Source: Diplonema papillatum
Taxonomy: Eukaryota > Euglenozoa > Diplonemea > Diplonemida > Diplonemidae
Length of the DNA stretch: 64,000 bases
Assembly (NCBI GenBank): GCA_030068145.1
Contig: JAPJBO010001110.1
Coordinates: 1 to 64,000 of the forward strand
Direction: 5' to 3'
The notes beneath the pieces were generated by a model that was not told the origin of the DNA, searched no databases, and saw only the letters and a list, made by a program, of their open reading frames with translations. Below are positions 20,402 to 33,479 of this stretch, piece after piece. Every line of letters starts with the position of its first letter. The stretch's first letter is position 1. The position numbers and the translations under genes were made by a program.

Positions 20402-23400
20402 GAGCTGTCGCTGAAGGTGCCCGGCATCGAGGGCGAAATGCGCATGCACCTGCAGAATGCCACCAGCCGGCTGTGGCCCGGCGATGCGAAGCAAGGGGAA
20501 AGCTCTGGGCTGCTGTGGGCCCGTGTGCAGGGCCCCGTGACCGGCAAGGAGTTCGTCGGAGGCCTCCTCACGCACGGCTGCGCCCGCGCGGCCTCCGACT
20601 TGGAGGTGCTGCACATCCTGCCCGGGCACAGCCCTTTCGTCCTGTTCAAGGTGAACGCCGGGTCTTGGAAGGGGGTCCAGAGCTTCATCGACAGCATGGA
20701 GCGCTGGGCGCAGGTGCTCGAGGCCGGCGAGGGCCTCCCCAGGGAAATCATGGTCAGGAGAAGCGCCGCCAACAGGAGCATGTCCGAAGATCTCAAAACA
20801 TCCCCGGCCCGCCAGCGCAAGCCCGAAGTGCGAGCGGTAAGAAAACAGAGGTCGCATCCCCGGGGTTCGGACGTAGAGTCCCTCGTGGAAGGCGACGAGT
20901 TTTTCCCTCACACGGGTGACGAGATGAGCTCCCAACCAACAGACGTATTTTCCACTCCTCTGCAAGAGTCGCAAGACCTCGTGTCCACCGTACGTCGAAT
21001 GGCGAGCCGGCTGCAAGACGAAGGACTACTAGGGACCGGCGACGATGGCGCGGATCAAACGCTGAGTCAAAACCTGGATGAAGCGTACAAAGGAGTGAAG
21101 CTGCTGCGCTGCCAAACGTCTCCCGCGAGGGAGCTGCTCTGGCTCGACGAAACCGTCCTGGAGCAGATGTACCGCAGATCTGTCTCGTGGTTGGCGAGCA
21201 AGATTTCCCTGCAGCAGGCCTACACGGGCTGGCGGCGTTTCGCCGCCCGGAGAACCCGGGCCAAACGGGTGGCGGAAGCAATGGAAAGACAGAGCCAGTC
21301 GGCGGCGCTCGCCAAGGGATTGATCCGATGGCTGTACGCGCAGCTGTCGGTCTCAGCGATCGCGGATCGACTGCATCTCCCAGTGGCCGCAAGGCTGTCC
21401 CGTGCCTTGAGGAGGGAAAGCTACCAAGACGGGTCCGAATCCGCAGCCGACACGGGGCCCCACACCAAGTGGGCCGAGCTGTGCGTCCACTCCGTGCAGG
21501 ACATCCCGAAGATCACGCACGTCGCCGTGCACTACCCGCCGCAGAACCGCCAGGGGAATCTCATCACCCTCGGCACGCCGATCTGCGTCCCGATAAACCT
21601 GTCCGGCTTCACCCAGGTGCGCTGGTCCGTGATGATGGGCACCGGGTCGTCGGTGGTCACGACTGCGCTGATGGCGATACCAGCGGCGAGCCTCCCCGCG
21701 ACGATTCAGGTGGCGACGGACGGGCAGAAGGAAGACCGGGGCTCGATCATCGTGTGCGCGCGGTTAGTCGGCGGAGAGGAGGCGGCCCGGAGCCTCGACG
21801 CCCTCTCGGCCGGGGGCGACATCGTCGTGCACCCGAAGCTGACGCTGCGGAACTCGCCCGAGGTGCTCGACAGGTTCGGGTCGCTGCCGGAGGCGCGCCT
21901 GCAGCGCGCCTTGCTGCGCGAAAAGCTGCGGTGCCGGCGCCTCGACGTGCTCGTCGTGGCTGTGGCCGGGGCCGGCGTGTCGCACTGCGTCGTGGATGCC
22001 GACAACAAGTCGTACGTCGCAGTCGTCGGCGAGGTCATCGGCCTTGACTTTTCGGAGGGGTTCGCGTGCATGTCGATCTCCCTCCCGAACCACCTCCCGT
22101 GCACGACCACCATCTACGAGGACAACATCACTACAACCCCGTGGATCGTCCAGTTCGGCAACAAGACATCCGTCACGCTGTTCGCCTGTTTAACCGACGC
22201 CAGCAAGGAGCCGGTTGACTTCCACCGGTTGATACCCTCCTTGGAGGACTCCCTCCGATTCGACCCAAAGCCGTTGGATCGCGTGCTGAAGGAGAACACG
22301 TCGGATCCGGTCTTAACGCCGGTCGACGACCCTGACGCAGACCCCGGCAGGCCCTCGGCCGCGCCCGACGGGGTGCTGTCCGCCGACGAGGCGGAGAAGC
22401 CGGCGGCCGGCGCCCCGTCGAACCTCGCGGTGACCGTCTTTTCGCTGTCGGGGACCGAGGAGACGCACGTGTACAGCATCTGCGCGGTGGTCGACGAGTC
22501 GTACCCGCAGAAGACCCCGCCGCACACAGCGCCCGCGCACGGTCTGCCGCTGAATCTGTACCACAGGTTCGACTTCCCCATCGCCGACAAAGCCGCGGTC
22601 GCGGCGGTGAAGTTGTACGTCAAGGACGAAACCGCGAAAACGGCCCACTCCGCCGTGCTCTACCTCCTCCCCCTGCACCTGCCGCCGGACGGGTCGTTTA
22701 ATGTCAACATCGACGGCCTCATATCCTTGCGGGTGGCGGTCGCCCACCAAAGCAAGCGCGGCCGCGGCCGCGTCGTGTCGTTCAAAGACGACCGGAAGAT
22801 GAAGTACCGGCCGACCGGCAGCGCGCTGCTGCGCGAGCGGAGCGGGCTGAGCCTCGCCGGCGACAGCGAGAACACGCTGCGGGGCGTCAGCAGCCCGCGG
22901 GCGCCGGTGGTGCCAGTGAACTCGCCGGCGCAGCCGTCGCTGCTGCAGCAGCAGACGTCGCTGCACGGGTCGTCGAGCTCTCTGCGGTTCGAAGGGTTCA
23001 CGCCGAACGACGCGCAGACGCCGACGACCGACGACACCCGGCCCCACACGTTTCCGACGCCGACGAAGTCGGAACGGAAGATGCACTCGTCGCACCTCGA
23101 GAAGCTGATAACTTCCCCGACGCTCTCCTTCGTGTCCGTCGACGACAGCAGCGACACGAAGTCCCACCACGAGCACGCGACGAGCGTCCAAAGCCTGCCG
23201 ATCAAGCACCTCTCCTCTCGCAAGGAGCGCAAGCAGAAGCAGCTCGCCATCACCCCGCAGAACAGCCGGCCCCTCAGCAAAGAGTCTCTCCTCGACGTCT
23301 TCGGAGAAGCGGAGCCCGAGCCGCAGAAGCTGACCAAGCAGCCCTCGTTCGCCTCGCACATCTCCCACATCGAGCGGACGGACAAAAGCCTGGGGTCCTT

Positions 23401-26400
23401 TCTGCCGAGTCCGAACAACTCGATGGGCGACCTGGGCGCAAGCATGAACTCCATCGCGTCGTCCAGGAGCGGGTTCTCGTCGCCGCCGCGGAAGGCGCCG
23501 AAGAGGTTGCTCAAGCAGACTCTGTCCCTCGCGCCGTTGCCGAAGGACTCGTTGTACGACTTCCAAGAGGCGTACCTGCGGGAAATGCAGAAGGCCGAGG
23601 ACGACCAGCACAGCGAGCGCGTGTTCAGCCCGTGTTCTCCATGCCCTCCATCAGTGCCCATGGCCAGTCCGTACCCACGCCAGCGCCCTGAACCCACGTT
23701 CCAACGGCCGGAAACGCCCCCGCCACCAACACCGCCAGGCAATCCATACCCCCAGTGCCTCTTTGATACCCCGCCGTCCCCCAGGTATCCCCCGTGGCAC
23801 CCGTCGAACCTGTACGCCTACCCAGACCCGCCCGCCATCCTCATCGACTCGCTCTCGAAGCAGCGCAGTGGGACCGAGAAGCAGGTCCAAATCCCCGCGT
23901 CCCCCCTCGTGTCGAACCCCACAGACCTCGTCCTGAGCGAGGTGTCCGACGACGCGTTCAGCGACCCGGCCGTGAAGCTTTGCGTGGTCGTCGTCGCATC
24001 GGCAGGGGTCGCGAACGCCGGCGGGAAGGAAACCCGCGTGTCGGTCTGCGTCGACGGCAGGGGGACGCAGTACACGAACGCGTCGGAGGCGGGCGAGTGG
24101 GGCGAGTCGTTCGTGTACCCCGTGAGCATGGCGAAGTGCGCGGTTATAGTAGAGGTCCTGCGGGGAGAGGACGAGGCGTGCCTGGGGCAAGGGGTTGTCG
24201 TCCTGGAGACGTCGAGGCTGCCGCAGGGGGAGGTGTCCGCGAAGCTCGGCGGGCGCGTTGGGGTTGAGGAAGGGGGGGAGGTGACGGGCGAGGTGCTGCT
24301 TCGCTTCTCGCTGGAGACGCGGCCGCGTGGTGGGAAGCATGCGGACCCGCGGTCGAGGGGGTCGTCGACGACGAGGGAGGTCGGGACGCCGGCCCGCCTG
24401 CCGGGCGCCATTGAAGTCGAAGGCATCGCCTTCGCGCCGAGCGAGCCGAACTGCTGCAGCGACGAAGCCCGCGCGAAGTCGCCGCCGCCGCCGCAGGCCG
24501 CGGCGCCCGACTCCGACGGGTCGCGCCGCAGCAGCAGCAGCGACCTTGGCGCGGTCAGCGTCGGCACCGACCGCGACCACCGCCCGAAGGAGAAGCACCC
24601 CCACCACCACCACCACCCCCCGCAGCTGCAGCAGCAGCAGCTCCAGCAGCTCCAGCAGCAGCAGCAGAAGGAAAAAGACGAGTCCTTCCCGGCGCCGAAG
24701 CACCTGGGCAGCTTCCGGGGGTTGCCGCTCGCGGGGCTCCGCCCGCGGGGCAGCCCGGGTAGCCGGCACAAGTCGTCGCCGCCGGGCGAGCCGCCGGCGC
24801 ACGCGATCGAGATCGGCGAGATGCGCAAGGTCGTCCGGTCGCAGTTCGCGATCGTCCGCAACGAGGCGGTCAACACGCACTCCGAGTTCTCGATGTCGCT
24901 CTCGTCGTCCCTCCCGTACACGACGCCGGGCGTCAAGTCCTCCGGGTCCCACCACACGTTCCAACCCGTCCCCAGTCGCTCCGTGCAGGTGAGCACTGAC
25001 GACTACTTAGACGACACCCGACTCATCGGCAACCCGTCCATCACCGCCTTCGAGGAAGCCTGCCTCGAGTTCATGAGCGAGCGGCGGGCGAAGCTGCTGA
25101 GCAGAATGGGGCGAGTGAGAAAGGGTACGGGCACGTGCATGCGGGGGGACCCCCCGGGGGGGGCGTTGGAGACGGTTGAGAACGTGGAGGTCGCGGTGAG
25201 CGACGGTTCCGCGACCGACTCGTCGCTGGGGGAGATGGAGGAGCGCCGGGCGAGGCAGCCGGCTGCGCGGGACGGGCAGAGGAGCGTCCGGAGGAAGCGG
25301 AAGCGGGGGCAGGGCAACGACGTCCGCGTGCGGCAGCTGCGCTCGCACCGCGACGCGCACGCCCGCGGCAGCGAGGTCTGGCGCGCGTTCGACCAGCGGA
25401 TCCGCGAGCTCAAGCAGGCGCGGCCGCCGAGCGACGTGTCGTCGGACTCGGACCGCGCGCTGCACCGCGAGTACCCGATCATCACCATCCCCATCCCCGT
25501 CCTCCAAGACACCGCGGCCACCCAGACCCACGGCCGCGGCCCGGTCCCCGGCCTGAGCCGCGCGCTTCCCGGCGTTTTGCTGCGGCTCCTCGACGAGAGA
25601 GACCGTAATGAAGCACAGACCGACGCTTGGTCCCAAGTGGACGCCGAGGTCATCCGCTCCTGCGAACTCGTGCGGGACGGCGCGCAGCCAGACGCGGACA
25701 GGCTGCCACATGACGCTTTTTTCCCAGCGACCGTCGCCGACCTGCTCCACACCAGAGACACCCACGAGCCCTCGTCGCCGCGGTGGCGCGAGGCCGACGG
25801 GAGTGTCCGCACCGTGTGCGAGGCCGAGGCGACGCGGGCAGCTCCTGCGGGCGCAACCCGCCCGGGCCCCGCCGTGGAGGATCTCCTGCGCGAGCTGACC
25901 GACCTGCTGGGCACCGCCGCGGGCGCGGCGTGCCTCGCGGACCCGGCTGCCGCCGTCGCGTCGGTGGCGGGCTCGCCAGGCGCGCCGGCCCTCCGGCAGC
26001 TGCTGCGCCTTGCGACGCCGTCCGCCGCTGCGTGCACGCAGGCCGACATTGCGACCGGGCAGACGTCGCCGACGTCGCAAGCCTCGACGCACCGCCATCC
26101 CGCGGAGTCGATCGAGATGGAGTCCGACCGGAAGTCCCCCCAGCGAGATCAACCCGCACGGCTTCAAAGCAGCCAGGCGTCCGTCGGGGCGCAAACGACG
26201 GCGAGCCTTGGCGGAAGCGACGCCCGTGCGAGCGTCGGAGTGCAGGCAGACGCAGACGCACGCGGGGAGGGTGGCGAGGCGCCCGGGTTGAAACGCGACG
26301 CGACGACGGAAATGTCGATGCTCGACGTCTTCGAGCTCTCGCTCGACGCGGGCGCCGAGCGGACCTTCCGGACGCCGAGCACCGCCGCCGGCGCGTCTCC

Positions 26401-28257
26401 GGCGCTGTTTCCGAGCGACCGGCCGCTGCCGCCGGCCGCGGCGCACGCCAGCCCGCTGCCATCGCCGGCCGCACTGCCGGCGGCCCGCGCCCCGCCGCAG
26501 CCCGCCCGCGCGGCCTGCTCGACGCAGACCGACGCCGCGCGGGATGAGCCGGTGGCCGGCCGGAAGCTGAGGGTCGCCGAGGAGGCCGTCGCCGCCCTCC
26601 GGGAAGAGGTCGCGCACCTCTCCGCCGAGAACGGCCGCCTCGCGGCCGCGGCCGACGAGCTGCGGGCCGCGAACGGTACCCTCGCCGCCGAAAACGACCG
26701 GAACGCCGCCGAAAGACGGACAGCCGGTCCCGGCGCGCTCGCGGGGACCTCGGTTTCTTCGTCCACGCCGTGCGCCGACGGTTTGGCGGCCCTCCGGTCG
26801 GCTGCTGCGCCCGTTCTGACCCGGCGGAACGCGGCCTCCTTCCCGGAGGCGGCGTGGCTCGAAGCCAACGAGCGCCTGGTCAACCTCTTCCTCCCGCCGC
26901 CGCCGCCGGGCGGCAGCAGGAAGGAAGTCTCGTTCGAAACGCCGCACGGCGCGGGCCTCACGCGGCGCGCGTCGTACTCCGCCCCCGGGAGCCCGCGGGG
27001 CACCCGGGATGGCAGGCGGTGCGACCGGGCGCTGGTCGAAGCCCGGAAGCTGCTGTCGAAGCGGGACGGCTTCGCGTACGGGTCTCCGCCGTGGCTGGCG
27101 CTGAACACGTGCGCGCTCGACTGCTGGGAGCAGCACGCCGGTCGCGGGAACCCCGCGAGTCACCACTACGCTCCGTCCGTGGCCGCAACGATCGGCGCAC
27201 TCCGCGGTCCGCCTCCGGGGGGTTGTGTGCGGGGTGAGGCGGTGTGCGTGGCGACGCAGACCGACGGCTTGGGGGAGGCTGCGCGGGTTGAAAAGCGGAT
27301 GACCGCGGCCGGGGCGAGTCAATACGGGACGCTGCCGATGGAGAAGGTTGCCAACGAGCTCGCCCGCGAGGCCAGCGGCGGCACCGAGATGCAGGGGACC
27401 GTCGCGATGGTCCGCCGCCCGTCGTGGGGCGACGAAGTCGAGGTGTCTACCCGCGGCTCCGTGTGCTCGTCCGCCGGCCGCGACCACAGCTGGGGAGACG
27501 CGTGGAGCGGGAAGAGCGGGTTCCGCGGCGACGGCACCACCGAGAGCTGCAGGGACCGGGTCGCCCTCCGGGAAATGGTCGATTTCCTCATCGAACGCCC
27601 CGGAGAGACAGACGCAATCCCACCGGCTACCGAACAGCAGTCCAAACCAGACGACGCGTCCGACACGCAACAAGACGCCGAAGAGACATCCCTCGGTGCC
27701 ACTGTCATGCAAGACTCAACGGAGCCGTACACCCCCGCGCACCGCCGTGAGTCTGACTGTCAACCGTTGGAGTCGACGTCAAAAAGTGGGATCCGGGGGG
27801 GGGTCAGCCCCTCCGAGCCCACGTGCACCCCGGACTACGCGCGGCCGAAGCGGACGACGTCCTGGTCGAGATCCAGCAAGGAGGACACGAAGTCCACGCA
27901 GCACAAGACGACGCCCGACGTCGGGAGGCCACCGAGCGTGCAGAGCAGCGGCGGCGCCGCCAGCATCCGCTCCGAGCCGACCCGCACCCCGGGCACTGCG
28001 ACCGTGAAGCGAGCCGCGTCGTGGTCGAAGCCCGGCAGGCAGGGCGACGACGCCGGAAAAGCCGCGCAAAGCGGAGGCGGCGCCGCCGTGTCTGAAGCCG
28101 GCGCGGGGAGCGCCGCCGCCGCCGCCGCGAAAAAGAAGCTGCCGCGCAGCAGCAGCCTCCGCAGCAGCTCCGAGCCTGTGGGCAAGCCGAGGCCCGCCGC
28201 CGGCGGCCGGGGCGACGCGATGAGCGCGACGCTGCCCGGCAGGCCGCAAAAAAAATC
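20402..28257 (+). CDS. Giant coiled-coil/C2-domain protein, exon 4 of 5
   Basis: Residues 888-3506 in one 7.86-kb exon. In order: the end of the first C2-like fold; a basic helical stretch (QQAYTGWRRFAARRTRAKR, about residue 1150) that may be IQ-like; three further beta-rich, C2-like segments at roughly 1243-1350, 1400-1488 and 1561-1670; a long Ser/Pro-rich disordered region; and the clearest C2 domain at about 2077-2193 (ETRVSVCVDGRGTQYT...WGESFVYPV...GEVLLRFSLET). A His/Gln tract follows at 24600-24668. Then comes disordered sequence with canonical TQT motifs at residues 2594, 2928 and 3172 plus AQTD/VQAD relatives, and a leucine/alanine coil around 3010-3060. TQT is the anchor bound by dynein light chain LC8. 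The exon ends at a GTATGC donor between A8 and T10 runs. Long antisense frames here are GC-rich shadows. Confidence 0.85.
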
Positions 28258-29172
28258 GTATGCCACCGCGCTTTTTTTTTTGCTTTTCTTTGTAGAAGCA
28301 CCTGCGTTGTAGGAAATACCTGAGCAGGCTGCCAGTTGCAAGAGAACCAAAGGAGGTAAATGTGCTGTAACCCACACGAAACACAGGTGAATCTGGGTTC
28401 AGTGGCGGGCGTAAGCTTTCAACAAGGCAGACTCAAGCCCTCATCGGTCGGTCAGAGTGCTACGTTTTCTGGATAGGACTTAAGGCGCTCAACAAAAAAA
28501 AAACAAGCGCCAGCTTGGAAGGAAATGCTCGACGATGCTGCCAGACAAAGAACCGAAGGGATCCCAAGTGCTGGAACTACCGAACCACGTGTTGCACAGA
28601 CGTGAAGTCATGCAGGTCTATCCCTACACGGCAAGACACACAAACACAGCAGGTCAAAGTCCTGTGAGAGAACAACACACGGTGGTGTACGCGAAGATCA
28701 AAATGCACATTCCCTCCTTTGAGATTCGGACTTGAACGGGGAAAAAACACGCGGTCTTTTATCCCCGAGGTTTTACTATCCCTCAAACAAACCAGCTGCA
28801 ACTCCCAAGCACATACACACTTTCTCCGGTAGCTCCCGATTCAGCCGACTTCCCGCGGTCTTCTTGAAAGGTTCAAATAGTAGGCTGGCTGGCATTTTGC
28901 AACCGGCGGCCTCCCGTATACGACCGCAGATCTTAGAAGATTAATACCCGACGACCGAACACTTGCACAAGGTTAGTACAGCAGACGAGCCAGTATGAAC
29001 GCTTACGCACAAACACGGAGACCCTAAAACCCCGGAATTTCAAGCGAACTTTAACTCTAAAAATCTCTTACGACACTCAGAGCACAAAGGATATCTTCCC
29101 TTAACGACGAAGGCCACCCGGAGACTCTAAAACCCCGGAGTTTCAAGCGAACTTTCACTCTAAAAAACACAG
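28258..29172 (+). other. Intron 4 of the giant gene, introner-like family A copy
   Basis: 915 bases, GTATGC...ACACAG, joining phase 2 exons. From about 28285 it is homologous to the start of the SDHAF1 intron (49221 on) for about 150 bases, and again at 28505-28695 to 49440-49645. The end carries two copies of the motif TTTCAAGCGAACTTTAACTC (29045 and 29142), the second running straight into CTCTAAAAAACACAG at the acceptor. The first 38 bases hold a T10 tract and TTCTTTGTAG. Confidence 0.85.
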
Positions 29173-32101
29173 CCCCCGCGCCACCGAAAAGACACCCCCG
29201 AAGCGGCGGGGTTCCAAGCAGTCCCTCCGCGCGTCGGTGAAAGGCAGCGGCCCGTCTTCGCCGAAGAGCGCCCGGAAAGCCGCCCGGTCGCCCGCGCACA
29301 CCAGCAGCAGCAGCAGCAGCAGCAGGGGCGCCGCCGCGGCCTCGGTGAAGCCGGAGGGGGGCGTCGGCGAAAGCCAACGGCAGCCCCCCGCGGCCGGGCC
29401 GAGGGACGCGCTGTCGGCGACGCCGGCGCCGCACCGTGAAGGCGACGGCGGCCTCGAGTTATCGCCGGACGACCGCCGCGCGGAAACGGCGGCGGCGGCG
29501 GCGGCGGCAGCGGGCACGAGACGCGCCGAGCACACAAGCGGCCCGGTAACCGGCCGGGACGCGGGCGCAGTGCATGACCGCGACGAGGCGGCCGGGCCGC
29601 AGGTCCCCGGCCCTGCCGCCGCGGTGGCGGCTTGTCCGCCGATACCGGGGCCAAGTGCAACGGCTCCCACCCCCGCGGAGTCGTCTTTTGCACCAGAACC
29701 GGTACCGGCGGACAAACCGCCGCAGGTCTCCGGCCCTGCCGCCGCGGTGGCGGTTTGTCCGCCGATACCGGGGCCAAGTGCAACGGCTCCCACCCCCGCG
29801 GAGTCGTCTTTTGCACCAGAACCGGGGCCAACTACAACGGCACCCACCACCCCGGCTCCTGCCACTCCGGCAGAGTCGGCTTATCCACCGGAACCGGAGC
29901 CTATCACAACAGCTCCTGCCACCCCCGCAGAGTCATTTTATGCGCGGAACCCGGAGCCAAATCCAACGGCAACCCCCCACGCAGCGTCCTCGCACGCCCG
30001 CCCATCGCCCCCGCCGAGCCCCCGGGCGGAGGGCTCCGACGCGGAGGGCAGCGCTGCTGCGGCGCGGGCGATGCCGTTGGTGCTGAGCGGGGTCGACGAA
30101 GTGTCGGAGCTGTCCGAGAACTCGAGCCCGTCGGCGACCGGCAGCCCGCGGCGGGAGTGGGTGCACGAGGAGCTCGTGCTGCCGTCGCGGATGGCCGGGC
30201 TGCTGAAGAGCATCGCGAAGATCGGCGGCCTGGGCCTCTGGAAGGAGGTCGACGACGCCGTGTTCGACACATGGGAGCGTCTCGCCCCGGAGCGCGAGAA
30301 AACGAGCGACGGATTGACCGATCGCCAGCGAGGTGCCTGGGAGGAACGGCCTGCTTTGGGCTTCGACGACCACAGTCCCCGAGGCGCGAGGAAGCCTGAG
30401 TCCCTGATGATGGACGTTGACGTGTCAACGCGGGGCGCGAGGGAGGACATCGACGTCGACGACGCGAGCTTCTCCCCCAGCAGCGGCCACTTCGACCACC
30501 GCCCCGGCTTCGCCGGGGCCCCGCAGCGGGAGGTCGTTTTCCGCCGCCAGCCGCAGAACCCCGCCGCAGACCGACCCCCCGGCAGCAGCGACGGCAGCGG
30601 CGAAGGAGACGGCGCCCCGGGGAGGGCTGCGTACGGGGGGCCCCTCGTCGGAACCCGGTTCGAGGCGTGGGTCAGGAAGAGAGACGAAAACGACGAAAAC
30701 GCCGCGGAGTGGCGCGGCGGGGACGCCGAGCTACACGGGGTTCTGTTGGACGAAATAGCGAGGCTCGAGGCGGAGCTCGCCGAGCATACCGAGCATACGG
30801 ACCGGCGGGAAAAGCTGGCGCGGGCGGCGGCCGACTACGAAGAGGCCTCGCGCGACGTGCCGTCAGACCACTCGGCTTCCGAGCTGCTGGTGGCGGTCGA
30901 GAAGATGATTGACGCGCGCGACTCGATGCCGGCGTCGACGCCACCCGCGTCCCGGTTGGAGCTCGATAAGCTCATAGCCGAGCGGTGGAGCATCGTCGAA
31001 GCCTTCGAGCAGGCCACCCACGCCCGGCAGGACGCGGCCGAGCGCTTCGTCGACTCCATGCTTGCCGACCCCCACCTAGCCGCGATCCTCGCAGAACGGC
31101 ACCCGCAAGCCAACCCGAACCCGCAGGCCCCGGAGGGCCAGTCCCGGGCCGGCCAGGACGCCGCGAGACCCGACGCGGGGCGTCAAGGACAGGGCCAAAG
31201 GCCGGAGAACGCGCGGTTCTCGTCTCCGGCTGTGACGGTCGTGCTGAACGCGGACTCGGAGAGCTTTTCGGTGCCCGAGTGGAAGACGCGGCTCGCGGAG
31301 GCCTCCGGTTTGCCGGTCGCCGCCGTCGACGTGCTGCGGGTGTCGCGCGGCGAAACCGTCGGAATCACCTTCCGGACCAGCGCCGGGGACAGCCGGCAAG
31401 CAGAACACCTCGCCTGCCAGCTGGCCCGGCGCTTCGCGGACCCTGACGACAGCATCGGCGGGGGAGTCGAGGTGCTCGACGTGGACCTGGGCGACGCGGA
31501 GGAGGACGGGCCGCGTGGAGGGGGATCCGTGCCGACGTCGCCGAAGAGCGGGGCGACCGGCGGCAGGAAGGAGTCGGTAGCAAGCCAGTACGGCTGCATG
31601 GTGGACACGCCGGCAGGGAGCGAGTGGAGGGACGGCGCCTCGTCGAAGCGGGGGTCGCTGGAGGGCGACCGAGACGGCTCGGTGGGCAGGGCGGGGGCGG
31701 CTGCGGGCAGCGGGGGATGCCGTGTGCCCGATACCTTCGCGTGGCTGGTCGAGACGAGGAGCGGCCTGGTGACGGAGCTGCACGAGGCGTACTCGTGCCT
31801 CCAGCTCGGCGGCGACTACGCGGCGAAGGCCCTCCTCCTCCTCGACCAGGTCCTCATGCGCTACCTCACGGAAATCGAGCGCTTGCACTTCGGCTTCCCC
31901 GCGGTCACGACGACATCGCGCATCACCGACGCCCAGCTAACCCGCCTTCTCGACCACTCCTCCGCCGCCAGCCCCACCCGCCTCAGCCGACGACCCAGTG
32001 CGTCTCCACACACCGACGCCTTCACCATTTCCCCTCCGAAAACCGACGACGCGTTCGAGCAGCGAAGCCCTTCGCCGCCGGTCGCGGTCTCTCCGCGTTG
32101 A
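29173..32101 (+). CDS. Giant coiled-coil/C2-domain protein, exon 5 of 5
   Basis: Residues 3506-4481 and stop. It opens with basic, Ser/Pro/Ala-rich disorder that includes a Ser7 tract and two near-identical 42-residue Pro-rich repeats (DNA 29600-29725 and 29726-29851, ..PIPGPSATAPTPAESSFAPE..). Helical segments follow (about 30740-31080). A compact alpha/beta segment lies near residues 4189-4280 (VTVVLNADSESFSVPEWKTR...). The exon ends with a last helical region (LVTELHEAYSCLQLGGDYAA). The TGA is followed at once by A/T runs and by a satellite related to this coding end. Confidence 0.8.
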
Positions 32102-32179
32102 AAAATAGTAGCAGGCGCCTCCTCTTTTTGCGGGGCTTGTCCTTTCCGCACCGCAAGGAGGAGCAGTTAAACGAAGTGT

Positions 32180-32945
32180 AGGCGGGCCTGTTCAACACGA
32201 ACGCCCTGGCGATTTCCCCCGACGGACGATGCTTCCGAGCAACGACGCCCTTCGCCGCACATTGCGGCCCCAACGTCGTGAGCCAGGTCTCTCGCGCGGC
32301 TTATGTTGATACCACTGGGGATGACACACAAAAGACGGATCGTTGTGCACCTCTACAACCTAGTGGACCTGTTCCATACAAACGAACGCACTGATTATGT
32401 CCCTCCGAAATCGGCGATGCTTCCCAGTAACGAACGTCTTGAGCCAGGCCTCTCGCGCGGCCTCATCAACACTGGGGATGAAACACACAAAACGAGTCGT
32501 TGTTGTGCACCTCGACAACCTAGTGGACCCTACGAACGCATTGACTTTGTCCTCCGAAAACAGACGATGCCTCTCAGTAACGAACCTTCGCCGCACATTG
32601 CGGCCCCAACGTCGTGAGCCAGGTCTCTCGCGCGGCTTATGTTGATACCACTGGGGATGACACACAAAAGACGGATTGTTGTGCACCTCTACAACCTAGT
32701 GGACCTGTTCCATACAAACGAACGCACTGATTATGTCCCTCCGAAATCGGCGATGCTTCCCAGTAACGAACGTCTTGAGCCAGGCCTCTCGCGCGGCCTC
32801 ATCAACACTGGGGATGAAACACACAAAACGAGTCGTTGTTGTGCACCTCGACAACCTAGTGGACCCTACGAACGCATTGACTTTGTCCTCCGAAAACAGA
32901 CGATGCCTCTCAGTAACGAACCTTCGCCGCAAGTTGCGGCCCTCC
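32180..32945. repeat. Tandem repeat (2 x ~168 bp = 336 bp) apparently derived from the giant gene's 3' end
   Basis: 32299-32630 and 32635-32966 are almost identical at 336-base spacing. Each is itself two diverged ~168-base halves marked by ACTGGGGATGA.ACACA and CAACCTAGTGGACC. Every half contains a 'CCTCCGAAA..CGACGATGC..CCGAGCAACGA..CCCTTCGCCGC' stretch resembling the last 70 coding bases of exon 5 (32030-32098). This looks like a young satellite seeded by the gene end. Confidence 0.8.
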
Positions 32946-33129
32946 ATGTGTCAGTCTCTCGTGCAATCTCATCAGCACAGATGATCGTGCACGTGAGCGG
33001 GCAGTTGAGAAGCTCAACAACCGTACAGTATCCCCCTTTTTTCTCTCCTAAATCGGATCCGCAAAAGGGTCGAGAAGCCCGAGCCTCCGAGAATGCGTTG
33101 CCGACAGCGGAACACCATTTCTCCCACAC

Positions 33130-33345
33130 AGTCCGGACGCGGTAGTAGAAATATTAGTTTGAACTTGATATGCAGCAACAATCTGTGATGATAGAACTGT
33201 ACAAGTGATTCTCAACCCAATACTCTGAGTACCAATCAAAAGAACGCCGCCACAGGCGACTGACTGTCGCCGGAACACACCCACACAAAAGGGCCAAGTA
33301 GTCTGAGCCGCCGATAGCGGCGTTTCCAGCATCACGTCGCGCACT
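33130..33345 (+). repeat. Dispersed repeat shared with 55115-55180 and 55325-55560
   Basis: TTTGAACTTGATATGCAGCA...AATCTGTGA and CAACCCAATACTCTGAG..CCAATCAAA...GAACGCCG occur here and, in the same order, near 55325-55540. A shorter match lies at 55130. No coding seen. Confidence 0.7.
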
Positions 33346-33479
33346 CGTCGGACGCCGTTCCATTCATATTTTCCTTTGCAAAAATGCTACAGGGAAAATA
33401 TGACTGGACCTCTTGAGTTTGAGCTGCGATCCCACCGCTTTTGTGGCTAAAAGCGAAGCATGAAAACACGTTTTTTTAG

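Noticed and set aside
22313..24964. Minus-strand open frames of 360-437 codons
   Set aside because: Same shadow effect opposite exon 4; composition is that of the antisense of GC-rich codons.
25007..27712. 901-codon open frame on the minus strand, antisense to exon 4
   Set aside because: Arg/Pro/Ala/Gly-rich peptide with no motifs; a shadow of GC-rich coding sequence whose + frame has clear domains and matched splice phases.
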